A stretch of DNA of 64,000 nt from an uncultured Lachnospiraceae bacterium (lineage in GTDB: Bacteria; Bacillota; Clostridia; Lachnospirales; Lachnospiraceae): the NCBI GenBank assembly GCA_910584965.1, contig CAJUDZ010000018.1, positions 6,376 through 70,375 on the forward strand. The letters run 5' to 3'. The position numbers were made by a program, and so were the translations under genes. The notes below the pieces were generated by a model. It ran no database searches. It saw only the letters and a list, made by a program, of their open reading frames with translations, and was not told the DNA's origin. Positions 43,346-51,498 of this stretch are shown piece after piece (position 1 is the stretch's first letter; the number at the start of each line of letters is the position of its first letter).

Positions 43346-43957
43346 TTAATTTCCTCCTGTATGGTTATCTTCATCGGACAAGGGCGTGTATCCCTTATCC
43401 GATGAGGTTAATATCGCTCCTGTACATACCCGTTTCAAATGTGTCGTTATCAGTTTTTCATCATACTCTAATGAATTATTGGCAATGATGCTGGCATATC
43501 CATGAACAAACAGGGCGAGTATTACAAAAACTTCTTTTGTCTGTTCCATATTCATATTCATTTCTTTCTGCATGACGGAAATAACAGGTATAAGTTCCTC
43601 GGAATTTATCATTTCAGGCAGACTGTTTTCGACAGCAAATCCCGACTGAAACAGAAATTGGAACAAATTAGGCTCTTTAATTGCAAACCGGATATAATTC
43701 AGTCCAATTTCAAGCATAATATTTTTCTGTGTTTCCGGAATGCTCATCAGATATTCCGTATGATATTTATCTGCTTTTTCATAAGCGGCTTTTTTTAATT
43801 CTTCAATCGTTGCAAAGTGGTACATGACGGGTTGTGTGGAACAATTCAGCTTTTTTGATACTGTCCTTGCATTGATATTTTCCGCACCCGTTTTACGGGC
43901 AACCTCAAATGCGGCGTCAATAACCATATCTCTTGTGATTTTAGCTTTTGGCGGCAT
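43346..43957 (-). CDS. TetR/AcrR-family regulator
   Basis: A protein of 203 residues from ATG 43957, with GGAG 6 bases upstream. The N-terminal helix-turn-helix (about 8-50) has ITRDMVIDAAFEVARKTG, then NARTVSKKLNCSTQPVMYHF. The helical ligand domain follows. The last about 25 residues (TGAILTSSDKGYTPLSDED and the end) are encoded by a copy of the dispersed palindromic repeat, so the natural C-terminus has been replaced. It probably regulates itself and the CPBP protease gene that follows directly. Confidence 0.87.
   Translation of the reverse strand: MPPKAKITRDMVIDAAFEVARKTGAENINARTVSKKLNCSTQPVMYHFATIEELKKAAYEKADKYHTEYLMSIPETQKNIMLEIGLNYIRFAIKEPNLFQFLFQSGFAVENSLPEMINSEELIPVISVMQKEMNMNMEQTKEVFVILALFVHGYASIIANNSLEYDEKLITTHLKRVCTGAILTSSDKGYTPLSDEDNHTGGN
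43372..43430. repeat. Dispersed repeat inside the TetR gene
   Basis: CATCGGACAAGGG (43372-43384), a 7-base loop CGTGTAT, and its inverted partner (43392-43404). GCTCCTGTACATACC (43416-43430) follows and is identical to 35487-35501. The loop resembles that of the copy at 3180-3186. Confidence 0.65.
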
Positions 43958-44083
43958 TTCTTTCTCCTTATATAAATTATTTATGTTATATAACAATAAT
44001 TATATTATAAGACACGGTACCGGTTTTGTCAATCTCTCCGACTTATCATATATCCATGAACACCCGGATTTCGCAAGCGGGGT

Positions 44084-44171
44084 TGATGCAACTTTGATGC
44101 AAAAAAGATGCTCCTTTGATGCAAAAAAGATGCCCCTTTGATGCACATATGATACAAATTTGATGTTTTCA
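44084..44171 (+). promoter_or_regulatory. Array of eight 11-bp direct repeats (probable response regulator sites)
   Basis: GATG (once GATA) begins at 44085, 44096, 44107, 44118, 44129, 44140, 44151 and 44162, exactly 11 bp apart; consensus TTTGATGCAAA. A possible -10 (TACGAT, 44177-44182) lies 15 bases after the start of the last unit, the same distance as in the first array. The VIT/VWA gene follows at 44235. Confidence 0.88.
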
Positions 44172-44234
44172 TAGAATACGATAGGGTAAGAAGAAATCCA
44201 GATTTAATCCGGAACCGAAAGGAGTATTCAGAAT

Positions 44235-46247
44235 ATGAAAAAACACAAAAAACTGCTGTGCCTTCTATCCGCCCTGTGCATGCTGTTTGGCTGCTCGCCT
44301 GTCGTGCACGCAAGCGAAGCGGACGCTGACGAGGACCGGACATACGCGCCATACTTCTATGTAGAAAGCGAAGAAGTCGGCGTGGACAGTTTTCCACTGA
44401 AAAAAACAAGTGTCAACGTCACGATCGACGGTATTATCGCGGACACTTATGTCGTACAGACTTACGCAAACGAGGGAACGTCCCCCATCAATGCCAGCTA
44501 TGTTTTTCCGGCCTCCACCAAAGTTACCATCCACGGAATGCAGATGCAGGTCGGCAGCCAGCGCGTGACGGCAACTATCAAAGAGAAAGAAGAAGCAGAA
44601 GAAGAATTTGAGGCGGCCAAAAGCGAAGGCAAAACAGCTTCGATGCTGTCCGAGCAAAAAGCCAACATGTTTACAATGGACGTCGCCAACATCATGCCGG
44701 GCGATGAAGTCCGCATCGAGCTGCATTATACGGAACTGATCATGCCCACGGACGGAACCTATCAATTTGTTTTCCCGACCGTTGTCGGCCCACGCTATAT
44801 GGGACCGGTCATCGATGACAGCGGCAACCGGCTGGAATGGATCGGAACGCCTTATCTTCCGGAAAGAAGCTCGCCGGAAAGCGCTTATGAGATCAACGTC
44901 GATGTTACTTCCGCCGTTCCGATTGCCGCCCTGTCGAGCAGCACCCATGACGTCAACATCGACTGGAATGAGAAAAAATCAGCGCATGTGACGCTGGCCG
45001 ATACGAAAGATTTTGCCGGCAACCGCGATTTTGTTCTCGACTATAAACTCAACGGCGAAGCAATCCAGACCGGTCTTCTCACGGACAGCAATGAGAACGA
45101 AAATGTTTTCATGCTGATGATTCAGCCGCCGGAACGATGCGAGCTCGACGAGATTCCTCCACGGGAATATATTTTCGTCCTGGACGTATCGGGTTCCATG
45201 TCCGGTTTTCCGCTTGACACCGCCAAAGTACTGATTCGGGATCTGGTTTCCAATCTGCGGGAAACGGATACTTTTAACCTGATTCTTTTTTCAGGAACGT
45301 CCTACCAGCTTTCCCGGCGTTCGGTAGCCGCCACGGAAGAAAATATCGAAAGAGCCATCGGCCTGATCGATGAGCAGAACGGCGCCGGCGGCACGGAACT
45401 TCTGGAAGCACTGGAAGATGCGGTCCGTATTCCTGACAGTCCGAACACTTCCCGCAACATCGTCGTTATTTCCGACGGCTATATCTGGGGCGAAGCAGAC
45501 GTGTTCCAGCTGATTCATGAAAAACAGGGCGAGGCGGATTTCTTTTCCTTCGGTATCGGATACGCGGTCAACCGCTATCTGATGGAAGGTATCGCCAAGA
45601 CCGGACAGGGAGAATCGTTCATCGTCATGGAAGAAAATGAGGCCGCGAAAGCCGCCGAAAAATTCCGTACCTACATACAGTCACCCGTGCTCACCGATAT
45701 TCAGGTAGCCTTTGAAGGATTCGATACCTATGACGTGGAACCGACGGTTCTGCCCACCTTATATGCGAGCAAACCCATTGTACTGCTCGGAAAATGGAAG
45801 GGCGAAGCGGAAGGAACCATTAAAATAACAGGAACAACAGGAAACGGCACATTTACACAGGAAATTTCCGTTGCCGAAGCCAAAGCCGGAAGCAACGATG
45901 CGCTCGGCTACCTGTGGGCGAGGAAACGCGTGGAACGTCTGACGGATTACGGCATTAGCCCCGGCAATCCGGACGTAAAAGATGAAGTGACACAACTCGG
46001 ATTGGATTATCATATGATAACGCCGCATACTTCCTTTATCGCGGTTATCGACACCGTCCGGAATCCCGACGGAAACAGCACGGACGTTGACCAGCCGAAT
46101 CCGCTTCCGCTCGGCGTCTCCAACCTGGCAGTCGGCTATCGTATCGGTTCGGAACCCGGAGAAATCATTCTTTTCGCCGCGCTGGTGCTCATGATGTTTC
46201 TTCCGGCCTTTATGAAAAAGCTTTGGCGGAAAAGGGAAAACCAATAA
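44235..46247 (+). CDS. VIT/VWA-domain surface protein with exosortase-type sorting signal
   Basis: A protein of 670 residues. The signal peptide (about 1-26) contains LFGC, so a lipoprotein is possible. A VIT domain (about 40-170) has YVFPASTKVTIHGMQM and KANMFTMDVANIMPGDEV. The VWA domain (about 310-490) has the MIDAS motif DVSGSMSG. The C-terminus has the three-part sorting signal: GSEPGE, a hydrophobic helix (about 640-660) and basic KKLWRKRENQ, much like PEP-CTERM tails. GGAG lies 10 bases before the start. Codons end in C more often than in the neighbours, hinting at transfer. The exosortase gene next door is the likely processing enzyme. Confidence 0.9.
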   Translation: MKKHKKLLCLLSALCMLFGCSPVVHASEADADEDRTYAPYFYVESEEVGVDSFPLKKTSVNVTIDGIIADTYVVQTYANEGTSPINASYVFPASTKVTIHGMQMQVGSQRVTATIKEKEEAEEEFEAAKSEGKTASMLSEQKANMFTMDVANIMPGDEVRIELHYTELIMPTDGTYQFVFPTVVGPRYMGPVIDDSGNRLEWIGTPYLPERSSPESAYEINVDVTSAVPIAALSSSTHDVNIDWNEKKSAHVTLADTKDFAGNRDFVLDYKLNGEAIQTGLLTDSNENENVFMLMIQPPERCELDEIPPREYIFVLDVSGSMSGFPLDTAKVLIRDLVSNLRETDTFNLILFSGTSYQLSRRSVAATEENIERAIGLIDEQNGAGGTELLEALEDAVRIPDSPNTSRNIVVISDGYIWGEADVFQLIHEKQGEADFFSFGIGYAVNRYLMEGIAKTGQGESFIVMEENEAAKAAEKFRTYIQSPVLTDIQVAFEGFDTYDVEPTVLPTLYASKPIVLLGKWKGEAEGTIKITGTTGNGTFTQEISVAEAKAGSNDALGYLWARKRVERLTDYGISPGNPDVKDEVTQLGLDYHMITPHTSFIAVIDTVRNPDGNSTDVDQPNPLPLGVSNLAVGYRIGSEPGEIILFAALVLMMFLPAFMKKLWRKRENQ

Positions 46248-46291
46248 ATCCGTATGCGTGCCAAAACACACATAAACAATCAGATTTGAAT

Positions 46292-46319
46292 GTCTGCCGG
46301 CGTCTTTCTGCCGGCAGAC
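46292..46319 (+). promoter_or_regulatory. Hairpin before the exosortase ribosome binding site
   Basis: GTCTGCCGGC (46292-46301) and GCCGGCAGAC (46310-46319) form a perfect 10-bp stem that ends four bases before AGGAG (46324-46328). No T-run follows. It could lower exosortase output relative to its substrate (inference). Confidence 0.6.
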
Positions 46320-46330
46320 GGACAGGAGTC

Positions 46331-47137
46331 ATGATGAAAAAAAATGCTCTGCAAAAATACTGGCCGCTATATCTTCTGACAACCGGCATCGCTTTTATGT
46401 TGCGTTGTTTCTCCAAAATAACCGACAGTGATGTCATTTTATGGATGCTGACCCCCACCGTAAGGTGGGTCAGCATTCTTAGCGGCATTTCTTTTGAATA
46501 CCTCCCGCACAGGGGATACGTCAGCTATTTTTACCGTTTTCTGGTGGCGCCTTCCTGTGCCGGCATCCGCTTTATGATGATCGCCTTTCTGATGCAGTCC
46601 TTCTCTTTTCTGTACCGGATTGAAAAAAGAAGAAACGGATATCTGTGGTTCGGATTTTGCGTTGTCTTTTCCTATATTGCTACGATTTTCGTAAACGGCA
46701 TCCGCATTATTGCCTCCATATATCTGCCTCTTCTGCTGGAAAGACCGGGCATGGCGGACGGTTTTATGACTTCTGACAGACAGCATACTCTGATCGGGAC
46801 CGGCGTATATTTTTCTTCGCTTTGCTTCCTGTATCTGTTATCGGCTTTTATCTGCAAAAAATGGTTTCAGGACACAGCGAAACCGGCTTCCGGCGCAGCG
46901 GTTCCTGCCTGTGATTTCCGGCCCCGACGCATGTTCGTTCCGGCTTTCTGGTATCTGCTGACCGTGATCGGACTTCCGTTCTGCAAAAGGATCCTGACAA
47001 AAGACTGGGAAGGCTTCTGGCCGTATGCAATGCTTGTTATCTTTACCTGTCTGCCTGTCTGCGCTTTGTTATATGCCGCGGACAGACTACGGTATCGGAT
47101 TTCCGGAGACGAAGGCACGGGCGGCACGGCACGCTGA
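46331..47137 (+). CDS. xrtK: Exosortase/archaeosortase family protein, probably exosortase K
   Basis: A protein of 268 residues from ATG 46331 (or 46334), after AGGAG. About seven or eight membrane helices. The three catalytic elements of the family are present: Cys in APSCAGIRFM (about 79), Arg in VNGIRIIAS (about 122) and His in RQHTLIGTGVYF (about 151). These transpeptidase-like membrane enzymes cut C-terminal sorting signals and pass the protein to the surface. A single likely substrate, the VIT/VWA protein, lies directly upstream in the same operon. Assignment to the K subtype rests on pairing and size and needs an HMM search; the family assignment itself is firm. Confidence 0.85.
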   Translation: MMKKNALQKYWPLYLLTTGIAFMLRCFSKITDSDVILWMLTPTVRWVSILSGISFEYLPHRGYVSYFYRFLVAPSCAGIRFMMIAFLMQSFSFLYRIEKRRNGYLWFGFCVVFSYIATIFVNGIRIIASIYLPLLLERPGMADGFMTSDRQHTLIGTGVYFSSLCFLYLLSAFICKKWFQDTAKPASGAAVPACDFRPRRMFVPAFWYLLTVIGLPFCKRILTKDWEGFWPYAMLVIFTCLPVCALLYAADRLRYRISGDEGTGGTAR

Positions 47138-47158
47138 TTTTCATATACGCCGATTCAC

Positions 47159-47194
47159 CCTCTCCGCGCCGCATTTGCTGCCGGTGCGGAGAGG
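47159..47194 (+). terminator. Hairpin after the exosortase gene
   Basis: CCTCTCCGC (47159-47167) pairs with GCGGAGAGG (47186-47194). A T-run is lacking, so termination is uncertain. Confidence 0.45.
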
Positions 47195-47280
47195 ATATTG
47201 TCATTTGACCGGCGAATGCGGCGGCATTTTCGTATGCCTAATGATTCTGCGTCATTTTTGTTTTCAATCATCTTGATGAC

Positions 47281-47309
47281 TTGCGCAAAAGAACGCCATA
47301 TGTTAAGAT
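47281..47309 (+). promoter_or_regulatory. Probable sigma-A promoter for the flavodiiron gene
   Basis: TTGCGC (47281-47286), a 17-base spacer, TAAGAT (47304-47309). Confidence 0.6.
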
Positions 47310-47419
47310 TTAAAAATCAGGTTTTTTTCGACTGAACCTGATCGGTTTTATTAAAATATGCACCGGAACAGACAACGTTTCGGGACGCAATACATATGCT
47401 GGGAAGGGAGCGAAGAAAA

Positions 47420-48580
47420 ATGAAGAATAACAAAATTACAGACACCATTCATTACGCGGGAACAGACGACAAAGCGATCGATTTATTTGAAAGCCAGTAC
47501 ATAGTGCCGAAAGGCGTTTCCTATAATTCGTATGTCATTCTGGATGAAAAGATTGCCGTGATGGACGGCGTTGATGAAAGGGCGGAGGAAGTCTGGTTTC
47601 AGAATCTGGAGCGGATTCTTGACGGAAAGAAGCCGGACTATCTCGTTGTTTCCCATATGGAGCCGGACCATGCCGGAAATATTCAGAAGTTCATGGAGAA
47701 ATACCCGCAGGCGCAGATTGTTGTGAATGCGAAGGCACTCAGCATGCTGCCTCAGTTTTTTACGCTCGATATGAATGCGCGCAGCGTGGTGGTCAAAGAA
47801 GGCGATGAGCTGGTGCTCGGTAAGCATGTTCTGACCTTTATCATGGCGCCGATGGTACATTGGCCGGAAGTCATGATGTCCTATGAGAAGACGGAAAAAG
47901 TTTTGTTTTCAGCCGATGCCTTCGGAAAATTCGGCGCGCTCGATGCGGAAGAGGACTGGGCTTGCGAGGCGCGGCGGTATTATTTTAATATAGTAGGAAA
48001 ATATGGCATGCAGGTTCAGGCGCTGTTACAAAAAGCTTCCGCGCTGGATATCCGGATAATCTGTCCGCTGCACGGGCCGGTTTTATCCGAAGACCTGGCG
48101 TATTATATCGGAAAATATCAGATTTGGAGCAGTTACGAACCGGAAGATAAAGGCGTTCTGATCGCATATGCCTCGATTCACGGAAATACCGGCAAGGCAG
48201 CCGAAAAGCTGGCGGAACTGTTAAGGGCAAAAGGTGTGGAAAAAGTCGTCGTGTCAGATCTGGCAAGAGATGATATGGCGGAAGTCATCGAAGACGCTTT
48301 CCGGTATGACCGGATGGTGCTTGCGGCAGCTACCTATGATGCGGGTGTATTTCCCTGTATGGACAGCTTCCTGGCGCGTCTGAAATCGAAAAATTATCAG
48401 AAGCGGAGAGTCGGCATCGTGGAGAACGGAAGCTGGGCGCCGATGGCGGGCAAGGTGATGAAAGAATCTCTTTCCCAGATGAAGGAAGTAACAATCGTTG
48501 AACCCGTCGTTACGATTAAGTCCACGATGAACGGAGCGTCGGAGGAACAGCTTGCATTACTGGCTGAAGCGCTTGTGTAA
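47420..48580 (+). CDS. FprA-type flavodiiron protein
   Basis: A protein of 386 residues from ATG 47420, with GGGAG 9 bases upstream. The N-terminal metallo-beta-lactamase-like domain carries the di-iron ligands in VSHMEPDHAGN (about 79-89), APMVHWPEVM and FSADAFGKFG. The C-terminal flavodoxin domain has the FMN loop LIAYASIHGNTGKAAEKL (about 249-266). The enzyme reduces O2 to water (or NO) in anaerobes, receiving electrons from rubredoxin or a reductase. It is monocistronic, with its own promoter and terminator. Confidence 0.94.
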   Translation: MKNNKITDTIHYAGTDDKAIDLFESQYIVPKGVSYNSYVILDEKIAVMDGVDERAEEVWFQNLERILDGKKPDYLVVSHMEPDHAGNIQKFMEKYPQAQIVVNAKALSMLPQFFTLDMNARSVVVKEGDELVLGKHVLTFIMAPMVHWPEVMMSYEKTEKVLFSADAFGKFGALDAEEDWACEARRYYFNIVGKYGMQVQALLQKASALDIRIICPLHGPVLSEDLAYYIGKYQIWSSYEPEDKGVLIAYASIHGNTGKAAEKLAELLRAKGVEKVVVSDLARDDMAEVIEDAFRYDRMVLAAATYDAGVFPCMDSFLARLKSKNYQKRRVGIVENGSWAPMAGKVMKESLSQMKEVTIVEPVVTIKSTMNGASEEQLALLAEALV

Positions 48581-48613
48581 AAAGAACGCCTGACAGGCGG
48601 ATAAAATATTGGT

Positions 48614-48632
48614 ACCCTTGTCCACTGAGGGT
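48614..48632. repeat. Dispersed repeat, single half-unit
   Basis: ACCCTTGTCCACTGAGGGT, corresponding to the right arm of the repeat at 3187-3206 with one difference and a shortened C-run. Confidence 0.6.
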
Positions 48633-48649
48633 ATATGGAGATTATAAAA

Positions 48650-48684
48650 AACGCGGCATTTTATATGAGAATGCTGCGTTTTTA
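48650..48684 (+). terminator. Intrinsic terminator after the flavodiiron gene
   Basis: AACGCGGCATT (48650-48660) pairs with AATGCTGCGTT (48670-48680, one G-U), followed by T residues. Confidence 0.8.
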
Positions 48685-48769
48685 TTAAATTGGAAATTGC
48701 GTCAGAGTTGTGCATTGTATTTATGCCGGGAATAAAAATTTTTTCGTATAATATTTTTTCATAATCATC

Positions 48770-48797
48770 TTGACATTCCACCCCAATGCGATAGAAT
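48770..48797 (+). promoter_or_regulatory. Sigma-A promoter for the second MATE gene
   Basis: TTGACA (48770-48775), a 16-base spacer, TAGAAT (48792-48797). The transcript would begin with a 9-bp hairpin (48809-48829) and a second short stem before the ribosome binding site. Confidence 0.75.
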
Positions 48798-48867
48798 GTA
48801 GAAGATTTCACCTTCTTGAAAAGAAGGTGCGGACGGTTCCGGGAACCGCCGGATATGGAGGAGAATT

Positions 48868-50220
48868 ATGGAAAAAGATATGACGTCGGGAAGTCCCATG
48901 AAGCTGATACTGGGCTTTTCCATTCCGCTGCTGTTCGGACTGTTGTTCCAGCAGCTTTACAGCATGGTCGATACGATCATTGTCGGACATTATCTGGGCG
49001 TGGATGCGCTGGCTGCCGTGGGAGCGACCGGATCGGTCAATTTTTTGATCATCGGTTTCTGCATGGGTGTCTGCAACGGCTTTGCAATTCCGATTGCCCA
49101 GGAATTTGGCGCGAGAAATGAAAGAAACCTGCATAAATATGTGGCGAACAGCGTATGGCTATCCGTCATTTTTTCGGTGGTGATGACGATCGCCGTCGTA
49201 CTGCTGTGCCGTCCGATTCTCAGGCTGATGCGGACGCCGGAAAATATTATAGACGGTTCTTACAGCTATATTGTGATTATTTTTATCGGTATCCCGGTTA
49301 CATATCTTTACAACATGACGTCGGCGATTATCCGTTCGCTGGGTGACAGCAAAACACCGGTCATTTTTCTGGTGATGTCGGCGGTGCTCAACATCGGGCT
49401 GGATTTGCTGTGTATCATCGTATTTCGTATGAGCGTTGCCGGTGCTGCCGTTGCGACGGTTTTGTCGCAGCTTGCCGCGGGCATCTGCTGTCTTCTTTTT
49501 ATGCGGAAGAAATTTCAGATTCTGCGGATGAACCAGGACGAATGGAGACGGGACGGGAACTTTATGAGTAAACTCTGCAGCATGGGACTGCCAATGGGAT
49601 TACAGTATTCCATTACGGCAATCGGCAGCGTTATCCTGCAGAGCGCGGTCAACAGCATCGGTTCCAACGCGGTAGCGGCGGTTACGGCGGGCGGTAAGGT
49701 GAGCATGTTTATGTGCTGTCCTTTTGATGCGATGGGAAGTACGATGGCGACCTATGGCGGACAGAACGTGGGGGCCGGAAAACTGGAACGCGTGGGAAAC
49801 GGCCTGAAAAGCTGTATTCTGCTCGGGGCCGTTTACTCGGTGTTTGCCCTCGGTGTGGTTCTGCTTTTCGGGAAATATCTGCTTCTGCTGTTTTTAAACA
49901 GCGACGAGACGGTTATTCTGGAAAATGCACAGTGGTTTATTCTGGTGAACAGCTGTTTCTATTTTCCGTTGGCGCTGGTGAACATTATCCGATTTTTAAT
50001 ACAGGGTATGGGATTCAGCAAAATTGCGGTATTTGCAGGAATGTTTGAGATGGTGGCCAGGGCGCTGATGGGATTTATACTGGTGCCGTTTTTCGGATTT
50101 GAGGCGGTCGGTTTTGCGAATCCGCTGGCGTGGATTTTTGCGGATATCTTTCTGATTCCGGCCTATCTGCATGTGAAACGGCGGATGGAACTGGCGATGA
50201 CGCGTCAGCCCGCTGTTTAG
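48868..50220 (+). CDS. MATE-family efflux transporter
   Basis: A protein of 450 residues with 12 predicted membrane helices. Family features include PLLFGLLFQQLYSMVDTIIVGHYLGVDALAAVGATGS at the start and SITAIGSVILQSAVNSIGSNAVAAVTAGGK at the opening of the second half. It belongs to a different MATE branch from the gene at 12736. GGAGGAG precedes the start. The upstream leader has two stable hairpins, so mRNA-level control is conceivable; no riboswitch was recognised. Confidence 0.93.
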   Translation: MEKDMTSGSPMKLILGFSIPLLFGLLFQQLYSMVDTIIVGHYLGVDALAAVGATGSVNFLIIGFCMGVCNGFAIPIAQEFGARNERNLHKYVANSVWLSVIFSVVMTIAVVLLCRPILRLMRTPENIIDGSYSYIVIIFIGIPVTYLYNMTSAIIRSLGDSKTPVIFLVMSAVLNIGLDLLCIIVFRMSVAGAAVATVLSQLAAGICCLLFMRKKFQILRMNQDEWRRDGNFMSKLCSMGLPMGLQYSITAIGSVILQSAVNSIGSNAVAAVTAGGKVSMFMCCPFDAMGSTMATYGGQNVGAGKLERVGNGLKSCILLGAVYSVFALGVVLLFGKYLLLLFLNSDETVILENAQWFILVNSCFYFPLALVNIIRFLIQGMGFSKIAVFAGMFEMVARALMGFILVPFFGFEAVGFANPLAWIFADIFLIPAYLHVKRRMELAMTRQPAV

Positions 50221-50279
50221 AGGGGGATTTGACGTTCTGAATTTTTCAGTATCATATAGAAAGGAACGATATCACAAAA

Positions 50280-51392
50280 ATGGCGGTTACGATATTTACG
50301 ATGACGCATAAAAAGTTTGAAGAACCTTCGGATCCGGTGTATGTTCCGCTGCAGGTGGGACGCGCCTGCGGCGAAGACCTGGGTTATCCCGGAGACGATA
50401 CGGGGGATAATATTTCCCGGAAAAACTGCTATTACGGAGAACTGACGGGCGTCTACTGGGTCTGGAAAAATGTGCGGACAAAGGATTACGTGGGCATCTG
50501 CCATTACAGAAGATATTTCTGTACTGAAGAAGGCCGGATTTTTAACGAAAAGGATTATCGGTCGCTTTTACAGGAATATGATATCATTACGTCGAAAAAG
50601 CTGAAGCTGAACTTTTCTTACTTTGACGGCTATGCCAGCGATTACAATATTTTTGACCTGATTACGACGGGAGAGGTCATCCGGCAGAAATATCCGGCAT
50701 ATTACGGAAATTTTGAGCGGCTTGTGCACGGAAACGGCACTTATTTTGCGAATATGATGGTGGCGGAGAAGTCTCTGTACGATGAGTACTGCGCATGGCT
50801 GTTTTCGATATTCGACGAGGTGGAAAAGCGCATCGATGCGGATGCCTACGACGATTACCACAAGCGGGTGTTCGGCTTCATTTCGGAGTTTTTACTGCTC
50901 GTCTGGGTGGAGACAAAAGGGTTAAAAGTCTGTGAATGCAAGATCGGCATGACTACGGAAAAATACGAGACAAAGCGGATGAAGGAAACGCTGGCGGATT
51001 TTTTCAGGAAAAAAGACATCGCCGGGGCGAAAGCCTTTTTTCTGGAATCGCTGGAAAAGCGGCCGGATGTGTTAATGGAGGCTTCGGATATCACGGGCGA
51101 GCTGAAAATCGCCATGCAGGTCGTTGCGGTCTGTGAATTGGAACAGGCGCAGTCCGGGGAATGCGTTATCGACAGAATCCGGGAATTTGACGAACTCATG
51201 CGTTACTTTGCCGGACTGAATGATGCCGTCAACGCGTGCCGGATGGACAGCTTACAGGAAGAAAACATCCGGTTTCTGAAAGAAGAACAGATATCGGATA
51301 TCGCAATAGAAGCTTCTGCTCGGATGTTCTGCACGGAGGAGGCTGAGCAGCGGCGCGTGGCAAAAGCCGTTAAAGCGTTCCGGTCACGCTGA
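50280..51392 (+). CDS. DUF4422 family glycosyltransferase-like protein
   Basis: A protein of 370 residues. The first about 250 residues are a DUF4422 domain with ELTGVYWVWKNVRTKDYVGICHYRRYF, IITSKKLKLNFS and the HGNGTYFANMMVAEK segment, found in enzymes linked to capsule or exopolysaccharide synthesis. The last about 120 residues are helical and unassigned. A weakly spaced AAGGA precedes the start. It lies beside the UDP-sugar pyrophosphorylase and GalE genes, which fits a polysaccharide role. Confidence 0.85.
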   Translation: MAVTIFTMTHKKFEEPSDPVYVPLQVGRACGEDLGYPGDDTGDNISRKNCYYGELTGVYWVWKNVRTKDYVGICHYRRYFCTEEGRIFNEKDYRSLLQEYDIITSKKLKLNFSYFDGYASDYNIFDLITTGEVIRQKYPAYYGNFERLVHGNGTYFANMMVAEKSLYDEYCAWLFSIFDEVEKRIDADAYDDYHKRVFGFISEFLLLVWVETKGLKVCECKIGMTTEKYETKRMKETLADFFRKKDIAGAKAFFLESLEKRPDVLMEASDITGELKIAMQVVAVCELEQAQSGECVIDRIREFDELMRYFAGLNDAVNACRMDSLQEENIRFLKEEQISDIAIEASARMFCTEEAEQRRVAKAVKAFRSR

Positions 51393-51420
51393 CTGTGTCG
51401 TCTGTCTGATACCGTGCAGC

Positions 51421-51449
51421 TTGAGAATCCACATGATCTGTGATAAAAT
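51421..51449 (+). promoter_or_regulatory. Probable sigma-A promoter for the pyrophosphorylase gene
   Basis: TTGAGA (51421-51426), a 17-base spacer, TAAAAT (51444-51449). Confidence 0.65.
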
Positions 51450-51498
51450 GGTAACAATCTGAAACGTAACCATGCAAAGAAAGGAAAAGGGTATTGGT

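Noticed and set aside
48800..48866. Leader hairpins before the second MATE gene as a riboswitch
   Set aside because: Two simple stems only; no conserved core of a known riboswitch class could be recognised.
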